Position numbers and translations under genes: made by a program. This document shows, piece by piece, positions 10,950 to 21,589 of a stretch of DNA of 63,226 nt (position 1 is the stretch's first letter; each line of letters starts with the position of its first letter). Origin of the DNA: Rhizophlyctis rosea (Eukaryota; Chytridiomycota; Chytridiomycetes; Rhizophlyctidales; Rhizophlyctidaceae); NCBI GenBank assembly GCA_027596075.1, contig JADGJC010000241.1:1-63226 (forward strand), in the 5' to 3' direction. The notes beneath the pieces were generated by a model. It was not told the DNA's origin. It searched no databases and worked only from the letters and a program-made list of their open reading frames with translations.

Positions 10950-12816
10950 TTTAGAAGTGTTGAAAGCGGAAAAGGACTGCTAGATCGATGGAGCGGAGGA
11001 GATGCGAAGGTGATAGTTGTGATGTGTCTTAGTGGTATGATGTTGTAGTTAGTGCAGGTTTATTCTGAAGTTGAGGCATGAGGTGCGCCGCCGCGGACGG
11101 CGGGTGTGGTGGGTGGATTGCGGTTCGTGTTGTCGGACGTCAGGCTTGGTGGAGAAGAATTGTTATAGTAGCGGTTTCATAAGAGGAACACAGCGGCCTC
11201 CACCAATGACTGCAGACGTGAACCCAAAGTTAGGTCAAAGTTACGAACAAGTTCAACCGGTCACTGGAAAAAAGGAGGCAGGAGATGTTGGTTCAACTTG
11301 GAGGGAAAACTAAAGGTAGGGTGGAGCGTCCACACGCGAAAGGATCCTTCCTGCTGGGCCGGCTAAAATCGCTATTTTTGTGGATATATCAAGCCCCAAC
11401 CTTGCCATTCACTCCAATAAGCAAATAATATTCTCATTACTGAATAGGGACAGCAACTTCTGCATTTTGGGTCATTGAAAAAGCCATTCAGCTCTTTCAC
11501 CTTGTGTGCGAGAATTTAATTTTCCCAGTTCCGCATACAGGACATAATGGTGCCGGGTGAAATTGAGAAAATACTTTAGATGATGGTGTTTGCAATGAGC
11601 CTCGTGCACATAAGCCAGACATTCCTCGTTTGGCATTTGCTTTTTGTTGATTCTGATCTGCAATTACATCCTGCAGTCACATCACATTGAAATATTTTCT
11701 CCACTTACCAGGCCGCAGCCCAAATTTCTTCAATAATGGTTCGCTACACCTCAGGATGGACGTAAGTAGTCTTTCAACGCGGGAAAAAAAGGAGAATCAG
11801 TGCTCTCATTGAAGACGTTGGGCGCAAATAAAATTATTCCCTCTAAATTTGCATTTCTTTAGGGAAATTGAGCGACATCCCACTTTTGAAATTCCAAAAC
11901 ATCCGTCCATGTCCGTGTGCGTTTTGTAGGCAAGTTGTTGGCAATGAATTCTCCAGTCAGAATTGCCCTCTACACGTTGACTGCTCGCCTTTCCAACAAA
12001 TCCTGACCCCCAACTAAGATAGCTCGAAACTTATCATATGGTCGTATCGTATCTTGCATTGCTCATTTCTTCGCAGCACATTTTCAGATCTTCGATGCTC
12101 AATATTGTGTTGCGGCTTCACGCTTTGAAAATGTGGAGGGTCCGTAAGCCTTGAACAGTGCCACCCATTGCTGACACATCAAATATCTTCCCGATTTGGC
12201 GGGAATTGGATTGTGGCGCAGGATATCAATTGCTCCAATCATCTTCTGGCTTGCATCACTCCGCCACGAATCACGACGCGGGTGATTGGAGTGGCGAAGC
12301 AACTGGAACAAATGAAGAGAAAGGGGCGAGGGTGGGCGGCCCAGGTGGCCCAAGAGTGGGACAGTTGCTAGGGAGAATGGGGGGGACAGGTGGTGAAGCA
12401 CGAGGTCGGCGGGGGCCAGTTGCTTCGTCCCTTGACAGTCCCTCCACCACCACTGAACTCTCTCTCTCCCTCCTTTCACTCTTAACTATCCTCCAGTTTC
12501 GCTAGTCTACAAGCACACTAGCACCACCACCACCACCACTGCCTGCGCTATTTTTCCACACGCGTGTACTTGGCATATCGTGGACTGATTATACCTGCTC
12601 TAACACTTAGGGCTCAACACAATCAGCAGAGGTGGGTATTGGGTCATCTGTGTGAGCTGGGGATCGTGGGAAAGGTCTTCCTCCACTTAGAACAATACAA
12701 CAAGTCGCGATACTTTGCAAGCTAGGCAGTTATGAGAGTTATTGTAACTATGCTAACTTTTCCTCTGCTTTTACACGTATGCAGGCAAACCCATTCTACA
12801 TCAGCACTCAATAGGA
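10950..12816. other. Long upstream region of the zinc-finger gene
   Basis: No solid gene is seen. Features include AT-rich stretches near 11400-11900, a possible tiny spliced frame near 11736, a CAC trinucleotide run near 12525, and a likely 5' untranslated intron whose acceptor may be the TTTACACGTATGCAG at about 12771-12785. The length suggests a large promoter for the transcription factor at 12817. Confidence 0.45.
11736..11928 (+). CDS. Possible tiny spliced ORF, unrecognised
   Basis: An ATG at 11736 begins MVRYTSGWT, is followed by a good donor (GTAAGT at 11762) and an acceptor (TTTCTTTAG ending at 11862), and continues TEIERHPTFEIPKH to a stop at 11928, about 31 residues in all. It could instead be the first exons of a longer gene. 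I do not recognise it. Splice signals and residue mix are the only support, so chance is quite possible. Confidence 0.22.
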
Positions 12817-14322
12817 ATGTCTTCACCGACCGGTTCCTCAAGGTCTTCTGACCGCGACTCCCCCCAACCACACCAACAAGGCCAACAACAACCACCGATG
12901 CCTCCAATGCTACCAGGCTGGCCTCCGATGGCCGGCTCTCTCCCACCAGCCTTCCAAGCACAACTACAGCAATTCCAACTCCAGCAAGTCCAACAACTCC
13001 AGCGGCAGCTGGCTCTCCACACCCAACAGCTGCAGCAGCAACAGCAACACGCGCAAACCCCGCCGCACCAACTCCCGGGCCAGGCTGGTCAAGGTCAAAT
13101 CTCTCGTCTACAGGAAACGGAAGAAGGGGACAGGAAGCATCATCGCGTTTGGGAACAAGACAACGGTGCCCAGACTCCAGACGCGAATGGAACGCCGAGG
13201 GGTCAGCAGGGGCTGCCTCCGTTGCCGTGGACGGGCGATGGTGCTGCTGCGGCCGTGGCGGCAGCAGCCGCTGCTGTTCAGGTACGATTGGTTAGTGTTT
13301 TCGGCTTTGCGCCATGTGTACAGAGATTGATATAACTTGGTATGTCCTTCAGGCTGCCGCTGCCGCTGTAGCTGCTGCCAACATGGGAGGGGAGGATGGA
13401 AAGAAGAAGAGACCGGGAGAAGACGGATATGAAAGTGGAGATCAGCAGGTAAACATTGCATAATGACGTCTTTCGTGATACAGTTACCCATCCGCTGAAT
13501 TGATAGGGAGGTTCGGACAATGAATCGTCGCCTTCGGCCCATCCACCAGCACCCGCGTCCCTTCATCCTTCCTACCTCCCGACTCCGCAAGGAAAGATTC
13601 CAGCAAACATCAATGAACTCATCGCCTCGGGCCGCCTCCCCTTCAACCCTCTGATGGGAGCCGCGCTCGCCAATGCAAATCGATTGCCTTACCTTCTCGC
13701 AGCCGCAGCCGCCGCCAACGCCGATCTTCGCCAGCAGGGAGGCAACCCCTTCTTCCCAGGCGGTGCCGCCGCCCTCAACGCCATCCGCGCGGCTGCACAA
13801 GCGCAACTCGCCGCCGGAGGGCACGGCATGCACGACCCCACCGGTTCTGGAGATGTCAAGCACCCGACCATTCTCACCCCTCTCACCCCTCTCACCCTCC
13901 TCCCGCACGAATCCCTCGGCCTCCTGGGCGGCTCCCCCGGCAGCACGCCCGGCAGCGCCGAATCCCGCCGCAAGCGCCGCCCCTCCCGCCTCTACACTTG
14001 CAACTACCCCGGTTGCAACAAGCAATTCACGCGCAACTTCAACCTCCAGTCCCACGCCAAGACGCACGACCCGGACCGCGAGAAGCCGTTCGTGTGCCCC
14101 GAGTGCAGCAAAGGGTTTTGGCGGAAGGTCGATTTGGAACGTCATGATACCGTGCATACCAAGGTCAAGGGGCACCAGTGCCCGCGGTGCGACAAGAAGT
14201 TTACGAGGAAGGATGCGTTGCAGAGGCATGTTGGAGCCAAGCGGTGTGCGGCGGTCAAGGGGTTGGCGGGGTTGTTGACGCAGGCTGAGGATGCGGAGCG
14301 GGGGATCAGTGCGGAGGTTTGA
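12817..14322 (+). CDS. C2H2 zinc-finger transcription factor
   Basis: Three exons (12817-13281, 13353-13448, 13507-14322) give 458 residues. The N-terminal third is disordered and rich in Gln, Pro and Ala, with an alanine run split across the first intron. A serine/proline linker follows, then a basic RRKRRPSR patch and three fingers at roughly residues 349-435. Finger 1 is CNYPGC...H..KTH, finger 2 is CPEC...HDTVH, and finger 3 is CPRC...RH....C, where the last ligand is Cys rather than His. The linkers EKPFVC and VKGHQC are typical of DNA-binding fingers. It is probably a nuclear sequence-specific regulator with a glutamine/alanine-rich regulatory region. The fingers alone do not identify its targets or an orthologue. 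Confidence 0.9.
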
Positions 14323-14735
14323 AAGGTTGTAAGGTGTTGGGATACATACACGCATACGCAGGATTTGGATGAATATGGATCGAGGGCTTAACTGTCCAGA
14401 TCAACCCTTTGTAAATTTCGGATCACAGTTAGATAGGTTTTTGCTGTGATATTGGAAGGTGTTTTACCTCCGGCAACAAATGATATTTTGATGAATTGAA
14501 ACACTGTTTTCTTTTATGTGCCCAATGTCAGATGTTCTGTAGTTCGATGACGAAGAAAAGGGGGAGAGTTGCATCTCTCATTTCATTATCAAGAAACTGC
14601 ATAATATCATACATAAGAAAACATGCCATACCGCACAGCAACTACAGACAATAACACACGCCATGCCGGCAAAACCTAACTCGTGATGCCGCCCCTTCAC
14701 AAAAAAAATACATGACCTACGACTCAGATCTCCCC
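14323..14735. other. Tail-to-tail intergenic region, no gene
   Basis: This contains the 3' flanks of the zinc-finger gene (forward) and the membrane-protein gene (reverse). It has AT-rich stretches but no coding signal. Confidence 0.5.
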
Positions 14736-16121
14736 TCACAACCCCAACATCGCACCAACCCACCCCCCAACCCTTCCCAACCCCTTCACCTTCGCCCCCT
14801 TCGCCATCTCAACCCACACATCCCCAACCACACCCATAACCCCCACCCCACCACCACCACCACCGTTCTGCCCCTCTTTCGCCCCGGGCAACTCAACCTC
14901 AATCTCCCACGCCCCAACCATCTCCTCCACCCACTCCAAAGCTCCCCCCCTCCTCCCCTCATCATACCCCAACCCAATCCTCCTAACAACAACAACATTC
15001 GTCTTCCCCTCCGAATACTCCTCAAGCAACTGGAACAGCCTAAAGGTATTCTCCGGCACGCTCTCAGCGTAAACTGTTTTATTAGTATTTTCGCCTTGCG
15101 CTACGGAGAGGGTGGAAGAAGGGATCGAGACGTCCAGGACCCGGTCGTGTTTGTAGTAGAGGGAGAAGGAGAGGGATATGTTTTGTGGGAGGATGGAGAG
15201 TGGGGTAGGGTTTGTGAAGGATGTGTTTGCGAAGAGGTGGATTTGGTCGTAGCCTTGCGGTGTTGTGGTTATTGTGTAGGTGCCGTTTATGAGGCGGGGG
15301 TTGTAGGGTGTAGTGTCTGGGGTTGTGGTGTTGGCTGTGCGGAGGTTGATGGGTTATGATTGGCCGTTGCATAGAAGAATGGTAATGTATTCAGTGATGT
15401 TCGGAAGTGACTTACTTGGATTTACGACAACCTTGTTCCCCATCTGAATAACCCAGGAACCGAGGTGCGGGATACGCATGACGGGGGTGGCTTCGATGGC
15501 GAAGACTTTGGTGTCGTTGTTGGTTTTCATGACTAGACCGTCCAGAGTGTTTCGGATGTAGGTGACGTTCAGGGCGTCCAACGAACTCGCGAAATCCAAG
15601 TCGACGTCCTGGACACCGTGTGGGGTGACGAGGCCGGGGAACTGCATGCTCCCTATCAAGGCTTGCGGTTCTTCGATTTTCTCATCCTTTTTGTCGGGAG
15701 AACTCTCAACTTTACCGGTTGAGCCGCGGATGCTGTAGAGACATGGTTCCATGATGACGTCGATGGGTGGTACATCTTTGTTATGGACGACGGCCTGGAC
15801 GCGGACGTCGACGGATTCGTTGCGGAGGGCGACGATTTGGAAGAGTTTTACGTCTGGGGCGCCGCCGTTGGCGCCTTCTTGGAGGCGGCGGGGGATATAG
15901 ACGCAGTAGAGGATTGGAAAGGTGATTGCAAATGTGATGAGGATTACAGAGAGGGTTGTTAGGAGGATTAGACGGCGGGAGGGACGTTTGGTAGGGAGGC
16001 GGAGCCAGCGGGTTGTGGTTCGTTGAGGTTGGGTTGTTGGAGGTGGGAGGGAATCGGAGGAGGTGAGTTCTGGCTCTGGAGTTGCGGACGTTAGAAGGGG
16101 TGTGCGTTCGTCTGCGGCCAT
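14736..16121 (-). CDS. Type II membrane protein with ERTPLL vacuolar-type signal
   Basis: Two exons (16121-15416, 15334-14736) give 434 residues. The N-terminus MAADERTPLLTS contains an acidic dileucine signal of the E-x-x-x-L-L type, used by AP-3 to send proteins to the vacuole or lysosome. A Ser/Thr/Pro-rich cytosolic stretch and a basic patch (RPSRR) lead to a single hydrophobic segment (LILLTTLSVILITFAITFPI) near residues 58-77. The remaining roughly 350 residues would be lumenal: a beta-rich region with many Asn-Thr sites and a glycine/valine-rich C-terminus. The layout resembles fungal vacuolar membrane proteins with LEA2/DUF3712-like lumenal domains, but that is a resemblance in architecture only. 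The upstream in-frame extension to 16286 lacks an obvious role. Confidence 0.75.
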
Positions 16122-17237
16122 TGTTGCCGGTGTTTGTGTGGGAGAATGCAAAGTGAATGAGGTCGTTGACAGCCTGGTCGTTTCCCTGTAGTTAGTATAT
16201 GTTTTGGATATTTTTCCACCTGTTTTGGCTGTGCGAGAGAGAGCGGGGACAAGCACGCACAAGCAGCCTTTATCAATCGGAGCCACACAGATGCAGTTCC
16301 GTCATAGCGCCAACTTGGCGCGAGGGTCACATGGGGAAATCGAAACACAGAATGTGGCACAGAGCGCCATGCGCCACGGCCTTAGCATTCCAGTGACTCA
16401 CCAAAGACAGCCTCCAATGTGCTACGCCGCATCGTGCCCACAGCCAAAACTCTCCTTTTGGAAACTTTGTTGACCTTCACCAGTCCCATTACCGATACCG
16501 CGCAGATCGACCAGCACAACAACAGAACAAAAGGTGAGCCTCAACCCCTAACGCAGCGTCCCAAATGTTAGAAGACCACAAAGGATGAACCGTAAAAGGT
16601 TTGAGCGCACCCAACCCCGAAAGTTCTCCCATCCCTCCGTCCACACTGTCCGATTTCCAAGCTCCAGCGGCGAGTCACCCGCTAGTGGCAGTAAGGCCGG
16701 ACAAATATCAACATAACGTGGACGCAGTCCTGGTGCTTCCTCCGGGGAGCCCGTCTGTATCTGCAGTATCACCATATAGCTCCACAGATTCCCGAGTATA
16801 CGAATCATACTGGAGAAAGGGGTGATACCACATTTTGAAGACGCTCTCGGTGTTACATGAGCCGCGACATATTAGTGTTATTGTTTTAGAGCGGCGGATT
16901 GGGAGAGCTAGAGTAGATTTTTGTTGCAGGGTGGTTTGCTGGTTGCGGGTGGTTCTTTTTTGAGCCGTTTTCGGTCCTGCTTCTTAGCGAGGAACCTGGC
17001 ACACATTTGGTTAGGGTTTTTGTTGCTTTATGGGCGGAGGGGTGATGGAGTCTTTCACATGGGATGGATGCGTCAGAGGAGAACAAAGATTGCGGACTGA
17101 TGTCATATTTCTTCGGTGGCTTGTTGAATGGAGCTGCCTTCAAAAACAAAGCTAACCATCTGCGCTCCCGTATCATCCAGGTCCATCCCCCATAACAACG
17201 TTAAACAACTGAAAACTAAATTCTGCACATAACAACA
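16122..17237. other. Intergenic region, no convincing gene
   Basis: This lies between two divergent genes. A reverse frame of about 86 codons at 16548-16808 ends in a hydrophobic stretch but shows no family features and was not accepted. Confidence 0.45.
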
Positions 17238-17564
17238 ATGGACGCAAACGAAGTCTTCAAAACAACCCGCGCTTCCCGGATCGCAAACATGGCGCATAAA
17301 TTCGTCAGCGGAGGCCTCATCCTTGGCACCGTCGTTTGCGGGGTCTGGTTTGCGGGCATTACTGGCAACATCGTGATGAAGGTAAGACACGTCGATCCAC
17401 CAAAATGATAAGCGAGTATCCATGTCAACTCCATATGCTGACGAACAATTTGTGGACAGGCATACCGATTCAAGAAGGTGCAAAGGGAGGAAAAGGCATT
17501 GACTGCTGCAGCTCAGGAGGGAGCAGGAGCATCGATGGTGGCTGAAGGGGAGAAGAGTGCATGA
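17238..17564 (+). CDS. Small single-pass membrane protein, possibly COX14-like
   Basis: Two exons (17238-17381, 17460-17564) give 82 residues. The N-terminus has Thr/Arg/Ser residues, then MAHKFVSGGLILGTVVCGVW and an uninterrupted hydrophobic stretch, then a basic segment AYRFKKVQREEKAL and an Ala/Glu-rich tail. A short N-terminal region, one glycine-bearing membrane helix right after an Ala-His pair, and a charged C-terminus match the general plan of COX14-type cytochrome oxidase assembly factors. The match is weak and rests on layout. Any small mitochondrial inner-membrane protein could look like this. The donor and acceptor are both clean. Confidence 0.6.
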
Positions 17565-18144
17565 TGTGTTCTCTTGTTGGACTCACTGTAGACATAGTAT
17601 TTTTTTCTCCATTGTGTATATATTGTAGCAAAGTAAATCACATTCTCTGGCATGTTGGCATTATATAGGGGTGTTTCATACGGGATGTAGAGGTTATTGT
17701 GGCATGTTCAAAATTGAGAACGGTGTACGCATACCATTTGCTATCACAGAATCAAATCACCTCCCAGCGCAATTTGTGTGTTGTGGAAGTCTGTAAGGGT
17801 CCTTGACAAGTGCAGGCTAGGGTCTTATATATTCGCTTTTTGGGCCTGGGCATGGACCCACATTTCAACTCGAAGGTGATCAGGCCACGGCCAATCAGCG
17901 CGTCGCGCGGCACCAACGCGGACATGGCGCAGCAGGGAAACCGGCATGTGTGGCGTCTGGGACCGTCGGAACGGGCCTGGCCGACGCAACTCTTCATCTT
18001 GGGCCCTTTTGCAATTCCTGATGTCGTTTATTACATGTTGCTGGTTCCATCCTTCATCTTCCCACACCTCATCCCTTCCCTCACACGCGAACCTCGACTG
18101 ATCCCTCCTTCCCCCCCTCCACCCCGCCGTCCACCGCCGCCAAA
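17565..18144. other. Upstream region of sterol desaturase gene
   Basis: It contains a TTATATATTC stretch near 17825, too far from the start to be called a TATA box with confidence, and a pyrimidine-rich run just before the start codon at 18145, typical of a fungal core promoter. No gene is seen. Confidence 0.45.
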
Positions 18145-19301
18145 ATGGACATCGTCCTAGACTTCATGGACAATGCGGCCTTCGACAAGATGTACACCCA
18201 CTTCCCCACCACCCTCCAACCCTTTGTCGACACCCGCACCCACGCCGTCCGTCAGCTCGCTTCCCTCTACATAATAGCCCTCGGTGGCTCCCTCCTCCTC
18301 TACTTTTTCTTCTCCGCCGTAGCCTACTACTTCCTCTTCGACCACGACCTAATGAAGCACCCCAAATTCCTAAAAAACCAAATACGCAGAGAAATCGCCC
18401 TCTCCGTGCAATCCCTCCCACTAACGGCCGTCGTGACGGTGCCGTGGTTCTTCTTTGAAGTGCGGGGGTATAGTAAGCTGTATAGGAATGTAGATGATTA
18501 TGGATGGGGGTATTTGGTATTTAGTTTGGCGTGGTTTCTGGTGTTTACAGACTTTGGAGTTTATTGGATTCATCGGTTTGAGCACCATCCGAGTATGTAT
18601 TGGTGGTTGCATAAGCAGCATCATACTTGGAAGGTTTCGACGCCTTTTGCGAGTTTTGCGTTCCATCCTTTGGTGAGTTTTTGGCGGTTGCATGACAGGT
18701 TTCTTAAAAGTTTGGGTTGCTTATACGTTACGTGTTCTTCTCCAGGACGGCTATTTCCAATCCCTCCCATACCATATCTTCGTGTACCTCTTCCCCATGC
18801 ACCAGTGGGCCTACCTCGGACTGTTCGTTTTCGTTCAGTGCTGGACGATTAGCATTCACGACGGGTAAGCACCTTTCACAATGGCACTTCACCAGCCTTG
18901 CAAATCCACACGGTTTTATTTTACCGCAGTCATCCCATCACAAAACAAACTAATTTCGTGCCATCCAGTGCATACTTCACAAACCATCCATGGGTAAACG
19001 GCTCCGCCCACCACACAATACACCACCTCGAATTCAACTATAATTACGGTCAATACACTACGCTTTGGTAAGTGACCCACTACCACTTCCACAAACCGTC
19101 ACTTTGTACTATCTCTTTGGTCCACATGTACTGATACTTCATGTCACCAGGGACCGCATCGGCGGCTCATACCGCCACCCCGTCGAGCAATTCGAAAATG
19201 AGATGTTCTTCGAGCGGTCTGCGAAGAAGGTGGAGAAGGCTAAGCGGGTGGCGGCGGGGAAGGGTGGGAAGCCTACTGGGAAGGTTGCTAAGGCGGAATA
19301 G
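18145..19301 (+). CDS. ERG3: C-5 sterol desaturase (ERG3 family)
   Basis: Four exons (18145-18672, 18746-18864, 18969-19067, 19151-19301) give 298 residues. The enzyme introduces the C5-C6 double bond of the sterol B ring with a di-iron centre, in the ER membrane. All three histidine clusters of the fatty acid hydroxylase superfamily are visible: [19 protein letters not shown] and [12 protein letters not shown]. Between the first clusters runs the ERG3 signature [22 protein letters not shown], assembled across the first splice. At least three hydrophobic segments precede the first cluster. The lysine/alanine-rich C-terminal tail is typical of ER retention tails. With the sterol reductase at 2.2-4.2 kb this makes two sterol genes in the window, though they are not adjacent. 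Confidence 0.95.
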
Positions 19302-19920
19302 ATCTTAGGTTTAGGTTTCGTTTCGTAATCATGAAATGGAGGTTTTTAGGGTAGAGGGTAATATACTGTAGGACTTTTGTCGGTTGTAGGTAGATGTGTG
19401 TGTTGGTGGTTTGGGGGTTGTTTGGGGGAAGTTTGATGAGATGTTGGTGGAGCGGGACTTCTTTTTGTATGTAGATGTTTTTCTCTTATTTATAGTAGTT
19501 GAAGGCGCCATAGTAGTTTGCCCGATATTGAACGGTGTTCTTGCTGCGAACTCTCGGATGGGTAGACTATGCTTTTAGGAGGCAAAATGAACTTCAAGCA
19601 AAGAACGATGAACTAGGGACGTGACCACGTCTTCCTTCAAGGTAGGGATCTTTTGTGACATTACAACCGTTCGACACAAGATACATTGAAAATCCAACTG
19701 CATTGAAAAGGAAAGGTACAAATAAAAACCAGATCCATTCTATTAGCAAGTTCACTACAGCAGCACATCCTCCACCTCCTCCACTACGACAAATACACCA
19801 GATGCCCTCCACAACGACCTACGATTCAAAGATCAAATGCCTCCACTGCCTGCTCTAACCCTCCCAACACTGCAAACTCATTCATTCCCACCTCCAAAAC
19901 ACACATCAAGATCCCAACCC
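19302..19920. other. Intergenic region, no firm gene
   Basis: This is the 3' flank of the desaturase gene and of the unrecognised reverse gene. A reverse frame at 19826-20059 may belong to the C-terminus of that neighbour in another reading frame. Confidence 0.4.
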
Positions 19921-20748
19921 TCATGGCCTTGTTAAAGGACCCCCACTGAATGGATCCTGCTGCAATGATTCGACCGTAACAATTCCTTGCCAGTACATGT
20001 ATGGACACCGGAGAACCGAGATGTCCCATTGGTGTCCAGAGTCCCTCAGCAGAAGGCAAGTGTTATGCAGCAGGTGGTCGAGACTTGCATCACAAACAAA
20101 AAGCAGTAGACCATCAATCTGAAGATCATGTAGACTCCGCCGATGTTGAGGGAGCCGATGTGTTGGATTGCTCTGCCATCTTTGGTAAACCCTAGATAAG
20201 TGGAGTCTTATGGGACGGTCATTCCCGGAACTCAACAGCAGGCAAACATAGACCTTCATTTTGATCCAGTTCGTGGTATATGCGATACCAGGCGGGTCAG
20301 TCCAGTCAGCAATTGTAGCAGGTGAAGCCAGACCCCACCGTATGGCAAAATCCTGCAAGGGCCACGCCAGGTGGTAACGTAAACTTTGCGTCCAGGTCAA
20401 ATTGCTCACGAGAACAGATGAGGTCTTGTTCATGTAATGCTCTACTGTTGCTGTTGCAGTATCTTCTAAGCGACTGTCGACCTCAAATTTTTGAATAGCT
20501 GTAACAGAACCGGGGATGGTGGTTTTGAGGTGGGCACGGTGCTGGTTGGCAAGGTTTTGGATGGTGGATAGGTGAGGACAGGTTTCGGCTGTTTCGAGGA
20601 TTTGGCGGATGTGTTCCGTAGGGAGGATGTTTTGGGTTCTTAGGCTTCTCAGAGTGGACCAGATCAAGTCGGAACAGGCGATCGGGTCATCTCCTAAGCT
20701 GGTTTCCATTGAGGACTTGAATTGGGGAGGTTCGCTGGGAGCAGCCAT
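19921..20748 (-). CDS. Hypothetical protein, gene model uncertain
   Basis: From ATG at 20748 a frame of about 275 codons begins MAAPSEPPQF and continues with acidic and polar sequence (SLGDDPIACSDLIWSTLRSL). I recognise no domain. Around 20260 a second frame contains a hydrophobic stretch (GGVYMIFRLMVYCFLFVM) that looks more protein-like than the first frame there, so the real product probably has one or more introns and a membrane-spanning C-terminal part, perhaps ending near 19826. Alternatively this is a decaying gene. Treat the N-terminal two-thirds as more reliable than the end. Confidence 0.4.
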   Translation of the reverse strand: MAAPSEPPQFKSSMETSLGDDPIACSDLIWSTLRSLRTQNILPTEHIRQILETAETCPHLSTIQNLANQHRAHLKTTIPGSVTAIQKFEVDSRLEDTATATVEHYMNKTSSVLVSNLTWTQSLRYHLAWPLQDFAIRWGLASPATIADWTDPPGIAYTTNWIKMKVYVCLLLSSGNDRPIRLHLSRVYQRWQSNPTHRLPQHRRSLHDLQIDGLLLFVCDASLDHLLHNTCLLLRDSGHQWDISVLRCPYMYWQGIVTVESLQQDPFSGGPLTRP

Positions 20749-21589
20749 GGTGTTGATCAATGGGAACCGTGGTCAAAAATATTGATTATCGTATGACTCG
20801 TTCAATGATTTACGGGCTTGGAACCACGTATATTAGTGACTGAGTATTGAAAAATCCGACGCTAAGGTACCTTTCAACCAACTTTGAGGGGTTGAAGGGC
20901 AAAAAGCTCGGCGTGAGGTAAGGTTGAAAAGGCAGTCTGGAAGCAAAAAGATGTGGTGTTTATGGAATAAGTAATACGCGGTGGGTTCGTTTTTGACTTT
21001 GACTTTGAGAATGTAACACTGTTATGTACATTTAGAAAAGAGATGTGGAACAACAAAAACACAAAGCATTTGACAGGTTCAGACTGTTGTTGGCGCAGTG
21101 ACTGCGAAATCGCATTCATCATCCCTGTTCCATGATCCATCATCCATGAGCCATACAGAAAGCCTCTTCCCTCTCTGGTCTGTCGACAATAACGTTGACA
21201 TCAAGCAAGAATTCTCCAACATATGTAGTCTTCCCAAACTGTTTTCCTCCCACGCAGACTCACTCAACTAAAGCCCTCTTTCTTCATCTCTGCCTGCTAC
21301 TTCTTGTCTTGAAAGCTCTTCCTACCGCTTACGTTTTCGAAATCGCCCCACCCAAAATTATTGCTCATCCTTCGTTGCTCGAACAGGTGGAACCTCCTAC
21401 AGTCATAGAATTCACCCTACCAGTATCCTCCCATTGGCACACATTTCATAGGATTTGGTCTCGTCGGAAGAATAGTCGCGATACCCAGTCTACATCCGCT
21501 TTATACCTTTCCCACGTTCCTCCACAGCCTGACATTACATCCATATCAAACCTTCCCCACGCTTCATCACCTTCCCACAATAACCAACA
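20749..21589. other. Divergent intergenic region, no gene
   Basis: This lies between the unrecognised reverse gene and F-box copy 5. Forward frames from 21195 overlap the start of copy 5 in another phase and are shadows. Confidence 0.45.

Noticed and set aside
14786..15372. Several long low-complexity frames over exon 2 of the membrane-protein gene
   Set aside because: They arise from the biased base composition of the real exon, which is supported by a clean splice and continuous frame.
16548..16808. 86-codon reverse frame with hydrophobic end
   Set aside because: There is no motif, no splice context and no neighbour relation.
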